Source: Epiperipatus broadwayi (Eukaryota; Onychophora; Udeonychophora; Euonychophora; Peripatidae). From it: a stretch of DNA of 64,000 nt. Location: assembly GCA_028023455.1 (NCBI GenBank), contig JAQFVV010000255.1, positions 1,012,699 through 1,076,698 of the forward strand, in the 5' to 3' direction. Below are positions 14,190 through 26,954 of the stretch, in pieces; within the stretch, counting starts at the first letter, position 1; each line of letters opens with the position of its first letter. The position numbers and the translations under genes were made by a program. Below the pieces are notes generated by a model. The model was not told where the DNA came from and ran no database searches. It was given only the letters and a program-made list of their open reading frames with translations.

Positions 14190-14192
<3 letters not shown>
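12200..14192 (-). mobile_element. Decayed LTR-like repeat, copy D1 (probable solo LTR)
   Basis: This repeat shares about 2 kb of collinear similarity with 44744-47107. Read on the minus strand it starts TGTAACG...CGTTACA-like, the same terminal stem-loop as the gypsy LTR at 61476. It then keeps, in the same order, short blocks also found in that LTR: GAGCTAGTG, CGTATCTG and a (G)GTGCCC/GGCGCCC block near the end. Both ends run into (AT)n. The reading as an old solo LTR is inference, because the expected ...TTACA end is not visible. Small open frames inside (12689-13941) are chance frames. Confidence 0.55.

Positions 14193-14222
<30 letters not shown>
14193..14222. repeat. (AT)n microsatellite
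   Basis: Pure AT run abutting the TGTAAC terminus of the D1 repeat. Confidence 0.9.
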
Positions 14223-14225
<3 letters not shown>

Positions 14226-14499
14226 TAAGCAATGGATTATACCCAGAAAACAGTTTTATGGAGTTGGCAATGATTAAATATCATACTTAAAAAAATCTAA
14301 AAATTTTGAAAACCTTAGAGTATTGGTAATCATTATAAATGGAGCAATCATTACAAAAAGCAAAACTACAAACAAGAAAATGATCATGAGTCAAAGCAAT
14401 TTGTATGTGAAAATTTGAAAAGAGGCTGAATGAAAATCAAAGATTTGAGAAATTTGTATACAATATAGAAGAAAGATAAAAATAGCTAGAGAGATCACA

Positions 14500-14882
14500 A
14501 TTGATATAAAAAATTCATAAAGCAAGGAAAATATAATCATCCTAATCATATAATAAATGAAACTAGTGAGGGACTGAGTTTAGCTGAAGAGCCTAAAGTA
14601 GATACATTAGAAGAGATAAAAATCTGTAATGTTGCAATGAAAAACTCCCATGTTTATCTATCCATGAAGTTATATACAGTTATGATGAGGTATCCCATAA
14701 ATATTAAAAATAAATTCACCTCATATGAGACAAATAATATTGAGGTTACTTTTCACAGTATATCATCTAAAAAACTTTATGACACTTCATCAGTAATTAT
14801 ATCTATTAATGATACAAAAATTAAGAAATTTATTTTGGAATATAATGACCAATGTAAAATAAATATAAGATACGTAAATTAA
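14500..14882 (+). other. Unrecognised coherent reading frame, possible decayed coding sequence
   Basis: The ATG frame at 14637-14882 (81 codons) extends upstream without a stop to about 14510 and includes KQGKYNHPNHIINETSEG and AEEPKVDTLEEIK, more varied in composition than chance frames nearby. The GKYNHP stretch recalls the end of FLYWCH-type zinc fingers (GKHNHPP) found beside MULE transposases, but the upstream cysteines and the rest of the domain are not clear. It could be a host exon, a transposon relic or chance. I assign no function. Confidence 0.25.
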
Positions 14883-14889
14883 TTTAGTG

Positions 14890-17220
14890 GTGTTAATACT
14901 ATAAATCAATCTAATATGGACATAAAAAAGTCATTCCATAACAAAGACCATGAAAGTTGATACAACACTCAGATTGTGTATCATAAAATGAAAAATTAAA
15001 AGTTTTGTAAGAACTCATATAGTAACCACAATATCTATGATTTTCTGTGTAATTAAAGACTATTTATTTATAAGAGAAAGAAATCTGTTTTAAATATTGA
15101 AGTTATATAAATCACTATATTATTAATGACTACATATATGTGTGTATATAGGTATGGTAATGATAATGATGATGGGATTAAAAACAACAGTCATTTATTC
15201 AATCCCAGAATAACTATATATGACTGCAACTTACCATAGTGATGGTGAAATTATGATCTGGTTATAATGTAAATAATAATGATCACCCAAAGTATTAATA
15301 ATAATGCAAATGATTTCACTAGTCATAGAACAAAGAAATTGATGAATTTGTTATATAAGTGAATGACAGATATGTATAGTATGTACATGATTTGCACTAA
15401 ATAGCTGTGATATTATTAGACAATTTCAACTATAACTCAGACACCAAGAAGAATATTCATGAATCTTGATTAATTAAAGTAAAAAGAGACTACCAAATCC
15501 TCAAAATATTTCATTTTGTATATTTATGACCACAGATAACTTATAGAAAACAAAATATTAAAGTAAAATGACATAAATCTAATTTAATAAATCAACAGTT
15601 CTGGGAAATCCATCAGAAATAATTAATAAACACACAATAGTATAATAATAATTTATAAAATGTAATTATTTAAATAATGTACAAACAATCATTTATAATT
15701 TAGATTAAGTAAATATTCTAATAGAGTTTAAGACAAGATTAACTTACATAAGATTCAAAATCTCTTCTGTTTACACTTGTTCTTTTTTTAAGTAATGAAA
15801 AGATTTCTTTTTAAAAATAAATCTATTTCAATATATGCATGAGCTTTTTTTATTAACATATATACTAGACGGAAACTAAACAAAATTTTAAATTAACAAT
15901 TAATAAATTTCCTTTTCTTTAAAACAAATAACAATTTTGTCTGAGTGCATATAAATATAAATTGCATTGATGTTCTTATATACAAAAACATGTAACAAGA
16001 AAATATTAAAAATTTTATATAACTTTTAGACATATTCTTTTATTTAAATATTACACTGTCATATTTAAATGAACTTATATTATAGCTATAAATATAGTTA
16101 ATGTAGATTGAGTTAAATAAATTGAAAATGTCTTTTAATTAAATCTATTATATGGATATGGACTTCATTCATATAATGTGGCTTTGTATTAATTTTTAAT
16201 TTTAATTTGGCTTAATTATTTGCCAGTCTGAATTCAATAATCTTCAAATGTAAATAATTGATAGTTCATAGCTTTGGTTAATGAAACTCTAAGTATTCTT
16301 CTGCTTTGATGCCAACAGGTTTATTTTTAGAAAAGCATAAAAATGAATATAAGATATAGATTTTTTCTGAGCATAAACATCCAATTCTTTTAGGCTCATT
16401 TGTTTCCAATAGAATTCTCTGTTCAGAGGGTAGGATGACTTAGTTTATTTATCTTCTTATCTCAGTTGATACTAATTTTTAACTGGAAAACATATACTCA
16501 TTATAACTCCGAAATCAATTATTTTACTCTATCTGTAAACCAAATTTTACTGTACAAATAAAAGTGTTTATTTTTCAAATATTTGGATATAATTATTCTG
16601 TTTACAAACTTATTAATGTATTTAATAATCTGCCTCTTTACCTACTAATACAAAGTTGTTTGTCTTTTGATAAAGTATTTTAAAACTATTTGCTTTCTTT
16701 CTTTAGCTAAAATTATGTAAGTATATTATTTAAAGAAGACACCTATCAGACTTAAGTAAATATATTTTAACATCTTAAAATCATTTGATCTTGTCAAAAT
16801 CTGATAAATTATTTTTACCTATTTTTTTAACTATACACATACACACATATAATTCTTTTGCGTACATATATGTGCATACTTTACAAATCATTTTTTATTT
16901 CTTTTGTAAATTTTGACAAATAAACTTTCATTGATAATCACCATAATCATAGGTCTTATATATATAATTATTTTTATACTTTCATAACCCTGTAAACCTT
17001 TAGAGCATAGAAATACTTCTATAAGGGACTGCACCAAATAGCTTTTTTTTTTAAAAAAATAAGTTTAGTTAAAAATAATATTTTTAGTTAATAATAATCT
17101 GATAATTCAACAAATAGTAAACAATGAAAAAAAAAAAACTGTTTGTATATCTCAAATAATAAATAATATCCAGTCAAACTTAATTATAACCTAGATATTG
17201 TAATCTTAAAGCATAAAACT
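14890..17220. other. AT-rich stretch, nothing recognised
   Basis: AT-rich sequence with homopolymer runs and short TG/CA tracts. I find no repeat family shared with the rest of the window and no coding relic. Confidence 0.45.
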
Positions 17221-17228
17221 TATAAGAG

Positions 17229-17520
17229 TTCCATCATCAGATTTTCAATTGGATGGACGGTTGAAGAGTTGGAGTGTGGAGTAGATTGAAGCCTGTCCAT
17301 TAAAGTATGAGGTTTGGCTATCTTAATATATATCTGAGCACTTATAGCATATATGTGTAGAGATGGTAATCTGGACCAACCGATGATTGCTGGTTTAGCA
17401 TGAAATACGGATATTGGTGATTATTTATCTTTTCAACATATATGTGTTCAAGTGTATCAGTGTTATGAGATAGTGTGGAGAGTGGTGGGTCATATGAAAG
17501 TCTGTGCTCATACCCTGTCT
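17229..17520 (+). mobile_element. Family A element, single partial unit
   Basis: A family A unit in the ribozyme-sense orientation. The hammerhead region (17367-17422) has CCGATGA instead of CUGATGA and GGATA instead of GTATA near the cut, so it is probably inactive. The unit ends against the insertion that carries foldback I. Confidence 0.7.
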
Positions 17521-17540
17521 ATTAAATAATATACTTCGTA

Positions 17541-17920
17541 ATTGAAACCTAAATCGAAAACTTTGTGTGCGAAACTATATTTGTAAAATAATATAGGCGC
17601 TATTGCACCTGACCGCAAAGCTACTTTTTACTTAAAAACAAAATAAAATTATATTACTCTACAAGCACTTTCAAGAGATGTGCTCTCCTCTTCAGGGCTC
17701 TGAGTGAAGTAATTATATGTAAGGATACATGCTTCGCGATCTCAAAGAAATGGAGTAATTAACCTTTGAACTTTGCATAATTTACATATAATTACTTCAC
17801 TCAGAGCTATGAAGATGAGAGCACGTCTCTTGAAAGCGCTTGCAGAGTAATATAATTTTATTTTGTTTTTAAGTAAAAAGTAGCTTTACAGTCAAGTGCA
17901 ATGGCGCCTATATTATTTAA
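17541..17920. mobile_element. Foldback element I with two ribozyme-like cores
   Basis: Long inverted arms (about 17588-17735 and 17790-17918) surround a short unique centre. The near-identical 14-base phrase AATAATATACTTCR lies at both sides (from about 17526 and 17923), a likely target duplication. On the minus strand the left arm reads CTGAAGA (17689-17695), stem GGAGA/TCTC, GAAA (17669-17672), GTGC. The right arm carries a decayed version with the palindrome GCGC after GAAA. A distal stem I pairing ACTC/GAGT is possible. Confidence 0.6.
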
Positions 17921-18204
17921 AAATAATATACTTCATCACTTATGATTTCTTACATTATTTCATTCTAATGCACACACAATTAGAAATAGATTTACATATT
18001 AAACAAATTTAATATTAATGCATATAATAGAGATTTTTTTAAAGATTTGTTTACCAAAGACTAGTAGCCCCTACTATGATTGATATTTTGTTTAGTAATA
18101 TTTTGAAATACTTGTATAAAAAATATCAATTTCATAAAAGATCATGACAATACTATTAATGTTGAACACAAATATAATTTTTAATTAATGCTTTAGAGTG
18201 TTTA

Positions 18205-18322
18205 TCTAGGCTAGGGGTTGTTAAAAACTGCAGCATGTGATGTGATGTATTTGGCTTCTCCTTAAACGAAGTCAAGAATATCTCAGCAATTATGCCCAGA
18301 TAAACCTGTTAGCAACTCTTTC
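18205..18322 (-). repeat. Family E repeat, minus-strand copy
   Basis: Reverse complement of the unit at 60587-60755 over its 3' half (GCTAACAGGTTTATCTGGGC, CTGAGATATTCTTGACTTCG, GGAGAAGCC). It abuts a family B fragment. The class is unknown. Confidence 0.6.
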
Positions 18323-18324
18323 CA

Positions 18325-18515
18325 TAAAATAAGTGCCACCTAGTGTAAGTCATAGTAATCAATAGATGCTAGAAGATTTATACATCAAAATCTCTATTTA
18401 GTGCTCACTTATCCAATATTTCTAACCATGGCTGTTGTCTTCATTGAGGAGCCTTGGATATGAGCACACTGCATCTAGATCTTTGGATCTAGATAGCTGC
18501 TAGAGGGTTGTATTA
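18325..18515. mobile_element. Family B fragment, decayed
   Basis: It keeps the AGTAATCAATAGATGC and GAGGAGCCTTGGATATGAGC blocks of family B. The hammerhead region is degraded beyond function. Confidence 0.6.
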
Positions 18516-18630
18516 CATTTTATTTGAAAATATTTGTTTCTAAGAAGATAAGTCATTAAAATCTTAGTTTTGATAAAGTGTAAGCAGTTCTTACTGACTA
18601 ACAAAAATGGCTTTTATAAACACTGGTAAA

Positions 18631-19334
18631 AACTGAAACACACAGGCTTGTTATATACATGTGTTTATATATGTAACACATAGGGTATATGAGCACAGAC
18701 TTTCACATGACCCACCACTCTCCACACTATCTCATAACTATCTCATAACACACTCAAACACATATATGTTGAAAAGATAAATAATCACCAATATACATAT
18801 TTCATGCTAAACCAGCAATCATCAGTTGATCCAGATTACCATATCTACACACATATGTTATAATTGCTCAAATATATATATTAAGATAGCCAAATCTCAC
18901 ACTTTAATGGATAGGCTTCAATCTACTCCACACTCCAACTCCTCAACCATCCATCCAATTGAAAATCTGATGATGGAATACTCGAAGACCACCCTGGGTC
19001 TGAGATTCTTGTCACACCCATGTTGACCTAAGGTCAATCTGACCCCTCATGTACAGGACATAATCCATTAAATATATTTATAAGGGATGGGCAGATATCT
19101 CTATTTATGTAATAACTGAAACACCCAGGCTTATTATATACCATTAAAGTGTGAAGTTTGGCTATCTTAATATATATCTGAGCACTTATGCTATATGTGT
19201 AGAGATGGTAATCTGGACCAACTGGTTTAGCATGAAATATGTATATTGGTGATTATTTATCTTTTCAACATATATGTGTTTGAGTGTATCAGTAATATGA
19301 GGTAGAGTGGTGGGTGGTGTGAAAGTCTGTGCTC
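18631..19334. mobile_element. Family A element with tandem and inverted halves
   Basis: It starts AACTGAAACACACAGGC, runs through one whole unit, restarts the unit at about 19113, then flips at about 19141 into an inverted half. The exact 15-bp duplication ATAAACACTGGTAAA is at 18616-18630 and 19335-19349. This gives the cleanest definition of a family A insertion in the window. Confidence 0.85.
18783..18838 (-). ncRNA. Family A hammerhead ribozyme motif
   Basis: Minus strand: stem I strand ATCAA, core CTGATGA, stem II TGCT-GGTTT-AGCA, GAAA, short stem III TATGTA, UA cut site, stem I return TTGGT. One stem I pair is G-U. All core bases are intact. The matching motif in the inverted half (19209-19254) has lost CTGATGATTGCTGG by deletion. 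Confidence 0.75.
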
Positions 19335-19349
19335 ATAAACACTGGTAAA

Positions 19350-20840
19350 GAAATTTCTTTTATAATTTTAATAATAAAAAATGTAATTTTGAATTTTAAG
19401 GCATATTTTTATTTTTTATGATATCTAAATTAAAACTTTTTTATTTTAAAAATGGAATTCAAAGAAATATTTTGTTGTATAATTTTTATGAATAGACAAC
19501 ATTACATCCAATAACAAAGAGAACCATAGTTATAGTTTTTACAATCGTTCAATAATTACTACTCCTATTTTACAAAATTTAAATATTAACTTTTAAAAAA
19601 TTAATTGTTCGAAAGCTTACTTTTGTAATAAATATTATAAAGATTATCAATATTTAATATAGAAAACAAATTTAATTATAAAAAAATAAAATGTGGCAAA
19701 TATGTCCAAAGTTCTCACTAAAATCTTTCAAATAAGAAGGGCGGAAATGGATCCTGAACAGATTAAAATACAAATGAAATTAAAATCTATAAATTTAAAA
19801 TAATTTTATATGATTACCTAGGATTCTTAAAAAGTGGCATTTCTGATTATTCAGCAGGTTTCCATGATGAATTGCTAATATCGTTTCAATGCCCATTTCA
19901 TTTACATACATTTATTTTAGATCTCTACATTTTGTGAAGTTCATGAATTCAAGTTTATGAAGAAGATCCTTAGTTTTTTCTAATAAAATCTCATTATCTT
20001 TGTCACATTCACATTTTACAATTTTTGATACATTTGTTTTATCACAATCAGTTCACACCAGTAATAATTAGTTTGTAATAACCTGTAGATTTATACTTTA
20101 CGTAGAAGTACATCTTGAAAGCGCTCAGCCATTTAATTTAGTTTTCTATTTGTTGACAGCTTTACGTTGGAAGTGTGATAGCACGATTTAATATTATATT
20201 ATAATTAGTTTGTAGTAGTTTGTCATAAGGTTAATTAGATGCTTTTGAGATCATTTTTATTTAAGTCAGATCTATAGCCAGGATATAATTCCAAAGTATA
20301 AACTAGCAATTCATATGAAAGCTTTTTGATGCACTTAAAAAGGTTTATATTGTCACATATTAGCTTACAACTACTCTCTGATGCAAAACTAAGATGTTAA
20401 AGAGTAGAAAAAAATAATAAAGCATTTTTGATTTTTTTTACCAGACTATTTTTATTAAATTTTTATCTAAGAGAATGTTAATCTCTTAATTTCTAAGGAA
20501 AAGTTATTATAGCAAATTTTCTTTATTTGGGGGGGGGGGGGGAATGAATCAATGATTTATAACAAAAGAAGCAATAAAATATAATTAGATTACAAAAAAA
20601 TTTAATTCGTTTTTGATTTTATTCCATATACAATACAAATTTATTTCTGATTGTTCTTTAAATTGAATAAATCTTATCGAATTTTAATTAGATTTTAGAC
20701 ATTAATTAAACTCTTAAAAGAATCGTTACTTTTTTTTTTTTTTTACTGAAGGATTAAATTTTTTTGATTCTTAAAAAAAGATATTTTTTAAAAAAAAAAA
20801 AAAAAACTGTTCTATCTTAAAATTAATATTTGAAATACTT
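19350..20840. other. AT-rich stretch with G14 homopolymer
   Basis: No repeat family or gene is recognised. A run of 14 G stands at 20529-20542, and poly-T and poly-A runs at about 20731-20745 and 20790-20805. Confidence 0.5.
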
Positions 20841-20842
20841 TG

Positions 20843-20955
20843 TAATTGTTTATCTTTTTCACATGCGTGTGGTCTTGTGTATTTATTAGTGGTATGAGAT
20901 AATGTGGATAGTTGAAGGATGCTTGAAAGTCTGCGTTCAAATCCCTATATTTACT
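20843..20955 (+). mobile_element. Family A fragment
   Basis: It matches the end of the family A unit (GTTTATCTTTTTCACATG, GTATGAGATAATGTGGATAG, GAAAGTCTG). The ribozyme part is absent. Confidence 0.55.
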
Positions 20956-21133
20956 TAAAATTAAATTAAATTATCTACCTCAAAATTGTATGTATATCTA
21001 TGCCTGCCTGTATACTCACAAAATTTGACTCATATCTTATTTTGTGAATTTTATATAGAACCTTCATATAATTTCCTCTCTTGCTAACTACATGTCATGT
21101 GCACAAAATAGACATTTATATCTATTTTCGATC

Positions 21134-21528
<395 letters not shown>

Positions 21529-21531
21529 CAC

Positions 21532-22465
21532 ATATTATATAGAATCTTAATTAAACATTCATATTTCAATAATATCTATAATAATTTTTGAACATCTGCA
21601 AATTTTTATCACAGGTAATACGATAAAATTAAATTTGACATTATATTTATATTAAAATCATTGATTTACTTTAATATCCTCTTAATTATTATTTATGCAT
21701 GAACTTTTAATAAGCAGGAAAAAAAATCTATATTAACTATTTTCCAAATTACATGCAATTTAATTCTTCAGAGGGAATATATAAATATTTACTATGAATA
21801 CATGTGTGTCCGTGCTCATATGAGCATGTGCAAGTATATATATCAATGATGAATCCTCTATATGACAATTATTTTGAGATTATTAAAAGACATGACAGTA
21901 GGAAGTTGTTGGTTTTTTTAAAAAGATATGACAATATTATATAATTTTGAATTATAAATTATGCTTTATAACTTTCCAAATATATATTAAATTTCGTTTC
22001 CCGTTGCCGTTTTTTTCTCTGCAATACCTGTCATGTTTTTAAACAGATTTAAAATTAGACATATGAACTATAATTTTTTTGATTCAAAACCTAATTTGAA
22101 AAATTCGCATATATAATCATCACTTAAGATAGATTTCAAATTTTTTATTTAATATAAAAAATTATGTATATTGCATTATTAATTATTTTTTAATCAACAA
22201 TGAAATATAACATTTAATAAAAAATATAATTCAAATAATTATAATATAGACATTTTGACTTTCTATCTTTAATGATATTAATAATAGATAATGCTCTTTT
22301 GATGTTACTAATGATATTATTTTTCTTTTATCAACTTAATTCAAACTCACAAAAATTATTATCCATAGAAATCAATTAATTTATATCAAATGTAATTAAA
22401 ACACTTATTAACATTTCCTCATTACTAGCAGCAATATTTTATGCATTCAAAAACTATTAGGTTTG
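21532..22465. other. AT-rich stretch, nothing recognised
   Basis: No coding relic or repeat family is seen before the LINE 3' region. Confidence 0.4.
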
Positions 22466-22469
22466 AATA

Positions 22470-23770
22470 TTACACTTATAATCATCCGCACTTTTAATCA
22501 ATATTGCTATACTGCAGTTTAATCAAATTTCTTTGACCACTAACTTCTCATCTCTACATTATTTCCAACATACTCTTATCTCATCCATCCACCCAACATG
22601 TGTTATTTTTTTTAGATCTTTTACAATCTCTTGGAATCTAATTTAAACGAACTTTTTATTTATGATCATCTTTTATGGCAGTATGTTCAACCCATCTCCA
22701 CGTCAGTCTTTTAATTTTTCAATAAGGTCAATAACATCCGTTTGTTCTCTCACTCATGTATTTTATTTTACATACATTCTTGTTACTCTTAACATACATC
22801 TCTCAGTATTTTATTCAGCAATTTGAATTCTCTGTATTGCTCTTCTGTTAAGTGTCCAAGTTTTTTTATCTATGATTAATTTCATTCATTCTGTTTCCGT
22901 CTGTATTAATAATATGACAAATTATTTTCAGTTGTTAACTTCTAATCCATCATTATCAATCTTTATTTCCTCCTCAAAAAATTCATTGAATATCCCTCTC
23001 ATTTTTAAAATTTGTCTTTAGTCCTACATTCTTACTTTCATCTGACAACTATTGCAATATTTTCTGAAACTTTGAAGCATTATTTGCAAAAATAATTGCA
23101 TTATCTTCAAAATCTAAATGAGTTAAATAATCTCCCATTTATTTTTAATATCTTAACTTCTCATTTTAGTCAACTAAATATTTCTTGCAAAACTGCTGTA
23201 AAACATTTTGGAGATATACAGTCATACTGGTGTTATACCCTTCTAATTGTTAAAATCCAAAATTCACTATAGTAGCGCTATCATTATTTTGACAAAAAAT
23301 TTGTATAGAACTTATAAAAGGCTGATAGGTCTGTAATTTCTAATACCTTCTTTGTCATCTTTTTTAATAATCAATATTACTACTGCATTCTTTTAATCAT
23401 CTTCTTTATCATTGAGACATTTAGTGTATAATTTTGCCATCAATATTTCTATTTCTTCATCTACTTCTTTAAAGATAAAGACTATAATTTCATCATTACC
23501 TGAAGTTTTTCTTCATAAATTTAATTTCATGTCCCACTTCTTCATTTTAAATTATGAACAATTCAGAAGATGTAACAATTGTGGGGAATCCTTTTTTTGT
23601 CTTTTATTGCTATATAATTCTTTCACACATTTCATGATGCCATCTCTCTCTTTAGTCATTGCTCCATTTTTTCTCCCTATTGCAAAAATAAGTTTTCTAT
23701 CGATATCAAAATGTCTTTCACATTATATATATATATATATTATAATATATATCGATATCAAAATGTCTTT
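22470..23770 (-). pseudogene. LINE reverse-transcriptase relic (RTE/BovB-like), 3' part
   Basis: Minus-strand translation over several frames gives RT landmarks in order: NGAMTKERDGIMKCVKELY at the linker/RT junction, EILMAKLYTKCL, NAVVILIIKK, NYRPISLL (fingers), ISPKCFTAVLQEIF, then LTHLDFEDNAIIFA where the family has a FADD catalytic box, so the second Asp is lost, then the C-terminal DVIDLIEKLK and a GWMDEIR tail. Many stops and frameshifts, plus an internal deletion between the fingers and ISPK, make it dead. It normally encodes the polymerase for target-primed retrotransposition. It reads as the downstream half of the relic at 26955-27515. Confidence 0.8.
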
Positions 23771-23805
23771 CACATTATATATATATATATATTATAATGG
23801 GATGA
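23698..23805. repeat. Two tandem copies of a ~56-bp unit with (AT)n
   Basis: ATCGATATCAAAATGTCTTT followed by CACATT, (AT)n and TATAAT occurs twice in a row (from 23700 and 23752). The first copy includes LINE sequence, so the duplication arose in the LINE relic. Confidence 0.75.
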
Positions 23806-24001
23806 GATGGATTGGGAGTGAACCTGGGTAATGATAAAATCATCATCAACCCCAAGTAAACAAAATATAAAATTTACAAGAAAGTGTATTATTTAAGATA
23901 TGTTTAAAGTAATAATTCAAGTAAGAGATATTATTAAATATAAGGAAATACTAGTAAGAGATAATAAAGTATGTTTAATATTCAAAATATATATATATAT
24001 A

Positions 24002-24245
24002 TATAGAGGATTTGAACTCAGATTTTCAAGCACCCTTCAACTATCCACATTATCTCATACAACTGATACACATGACCACACACATGTAGAAAATATTAAT
24101 AATCACCAATATACGTATTTCATGCTAAACCAGCACTCATCAGTTGGTCCAGATTATCATCTGTCACACATATATATATATAATCAATGCTAGTGTGGAT
24201 AGTTGAAGGGTGCTTGAAAATCTGAGTTCAAATCCTCTATACTTA
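24002..24245. mobile_element. Family A element with inverted ends
   Basis: The left arm (from 24003, GAGGATTTGAACTCAGATTT) is inverted at 24192-24240. Between them lies one family A ribozyme unit. The element is in the insertion block that splits the LINE. Confidence 0.7.
24101..24156 (-). ncRNA. Family A hammerhead ribozyme motif, intact
   Basis: Minus strand: AATC-TGG-ACCAA, CTGATGA, stem II GTGCT-GGTT-TAGCAT, GAAA, palindrome TACGTA, UA cut site, TTGGT-GATT. Inner stem I ACCAA/TTGGT and outer AATC/GATT both pair. There is no deviation in the catalytic core. Confidence 0.8.
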
Positions 24246-24283
24246 CAATTAAGTTCCCAGGTTTGTGAAGAGTGTCTGGTTTT

Positions 24284-24286
<3 letters not shown>

Positions 24287-24353
<67 letters not shown>
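24287..24353. repeat. (AT)n microsatellite, about 33 units
   Basis: Uninterrupted AT dinucleotides just after a family A end. Confidence 0.95.
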
Positions 24354-24355
<2 letters not shown>

Positions 24356-24589
24356 CAATTTTATATATTCTATAGGAGCATGAGATCATAAAATCTGTGC
24401 GAGATCAGCCATCTAGGTTAGTTAACCCCTTAGAGCAACTAAAATATCATTATAAATCAACCAGCATTATAAAACATAAAAGTACTCACCATTCATAATC
24501 ATGAATGATTAAAATCAATATACATCAAGACAATAAATCAACACTCCATCTTGTGGCTGATTTGAACAATAAAAAATATAAATCAACAG

Positions 24590-24660
24590 TCAGTCTGGTG
24601 ACTGGATTTGAAATGGGTCTCCTGTAGACCAGGCTAACTATTGAGCCTTTGCCAGCTTGG
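24590..24660 (-). mobile_element. Possible tRNA-derived SINE head
   Basis: On the minus strand GGCTCAATAGTTAGCCTGG resembles a Pol III A box region and CATTTCAAATCC a B box about 30 bases later, with GTCTACAGGAGACC between as an anticodon-arm-like hairpin. No second copy or duplication was found, so this rests on the boxes only. Confidence 0.35.
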
Positions 24661-26950
24661 GCAATTATATAAACATAACATGGATACACCAATTAAGTGC
24701 TCATCCATCTGGATACAGAATAATCAAAGACAATAGTACTGGGATATTAAAACATGCAATGCTGTCACCACTTAGTACCATTAATGTACTGGCCAACTAT
24801 AAATTTAATTTCTAAGAATAAATTAAATTAAAAGGTAGTGCATGGGCTTTAAAGAATATACCCTTAGCTCCAACCAGAATGTTATCAATCATCATCATAA
24901 TCATCATCATCTGGATGCCCATAGGCACTAATATAATCCTCATTTATATATCACACATTATACATGAATCTAGCTCAGAAAAACACAAACTCTATTACTG
25001 TGCATGACCAAAAGATGATGTGCACATAAAATTCTAAACTATTTAGAATGAATTTTCACTGTAATAATTTTAATAATAAACTACAGTGTATTCAACAATA
25101 AAAAATGGTATTAAAATTTCTAGAATTAGTCTGTACATATCAATTAAGCCTTCTGATTTTGATTAATATACAATAAAAAATTATCACATTTGCTTTTTTA
25201 CAAAATTACTTCACACAACTCAAGTTACTACATTATGATTTACATGATTAATACATTAGGTTTACTTAAAACCATTCAGTGCACAGACATGTGGCTTGAT
25301 ATAAAATGATGATGTTCAAATTGACATTTAATAAAAAAAAATGAATAAAATTTTACACATAAGTATCTATTTGACACACATTGGTATTTGCAATACAATT
25401 GACATATATATGCACACATGTGTGTGCATGTAATTTCTGAACATATTTAAATTGTCCTATAATAAACATTTTTAGTTATCACTTTTAAATTGTATTTTTC
25501 CTAATTAATTCCAGGAAAACATACATAAATTTCACACATATATGTGTGTATAAACAAAATATAGATATAATTTAAAATTAGTTATCAGGGTTTTTTTTCT
25601 TTTAAAAAAATATCAGTTTATAAGTTCCTTTTTAAAAAAAAAGTATTATCAACTTTTTTTTTCTTTTAAAAATATAACAATCTATCTTGACTGATTATTG
25701 TTGATTGAATAATTAAAAATGTCTTTAAACTTAAAATATAGATTTTAAATATTTTCACTTCTTCTTTTAAAAAAACAAATATAATAGCATCTATCAATTA
25801 AATCTTCATTTTTAGACATTTAACTAAAGCAAAAATGTTCTTTAATAAAATATTTTTAACATATAACATTACTCACTAGCTACATATACATTTATCTGTG
25901 CTTCTCTGCATATAGATATATCAGCATATGTATAACTACTTCTTCCTTCAGCTGGGGGTTTTCTTGGTCAGGCTGTTTTATGGTCCATCATCAAAATAGG
26001 AATAATACAGGCAATTGTCACCATCAAATAAAAGTATAATTCAGGTCTGATTGGCAGTCTCCCTTCTGTCTAGAGCTTGATGAGCTTCAGGCCAGCAAAC
26101 TGCCTGACTTGTCCAGATTTGTAGCTATGAATTTCCTCCATGTGAATTCAAACTCCACTATTGAACTATAGATTGCTTCTGGATCTCCTTGCTTGACTTC
26201 ATCTACATCTTATGAGAATTCTGTATAAATCTGACAGCTATCTCTCTGGCCAGCTACAACCAACTTTACAGCTGGCCTACTAGCCAATTGCTTTTCATAA
26301 AAAATTATACTGGCCTATTTGGCCACTGCTTCTCAAAATATTAAAACCAGACTTTTTTGGCTTGCTCTTACAAAAACTACAACCCAAACTGAATTGATAT
26401 TTTTATCAGTCCATTTATAGTCTTGATGAAGTGATAAAAACATTAAATTTAAAAACAGAGATTATCTCTCTAAATCCTTATCTTTTCAAAAAGATCACTA
26501 ATCCTTTCAAAAAAAGTTTGAAGTTTTATCAAGGTGTGATATACAAAGGTTTTTTAAAGTAGATAATTTACCAATTAATTAAAAGATTTTAAAAATACCA
26601 CACTTGTTTTTATTTAGATAGAGAAATGCATACAAGCATTAATTAAAAAATAGATATTTTATACAAAATTTAATCAAAAGGTTTCAAAAATAAATAAATC
26701 CAGGTTGTTTTTCAATTTCAAAATCAGAATAATATTATTTATTTAGACCTTTAAAATGTTTTAATTAATAATAAAATTCTATTTTAAATTGAGAGTTATT
26801 TAACTCTTTATAATCATTATTATTTTAAGTGGAATGTAGAAAATATATACAAAAATTTGACTGTTTATTTCTACTTTTTCTTTATATATGTGTGTGTGCA
26901 CACACACAACTATGTAGCTGTGTTCCACGTAACCCAGATGGTTACAATAT
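24660..26950. other. Insertion block without recognised gene
   Basis: It holds CATCATCAT repeats at about 24888-24911, and at about 25950-26400 a segment clearly richer in GC and CAG/CTG words than its surroundings. I could not match it to any family in the window. It is either a foreign repeat or old unique sequence. Confidence 0.4.
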
Positions 26951-26954
26951 ATAT

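Noticed and set aside
17228-17245. CTGATGATGGAA (minus) in family A as a second ribozyme core
   Set aside because: No hairpin followed by GAAA; it is separate from the true core about 130 bp away.
23412-23831. 139-residue plus-strand frame
   Set aside because: It is antisense to the LINE reverse-transcriptase relic and ends in (AT)n-coded residues.
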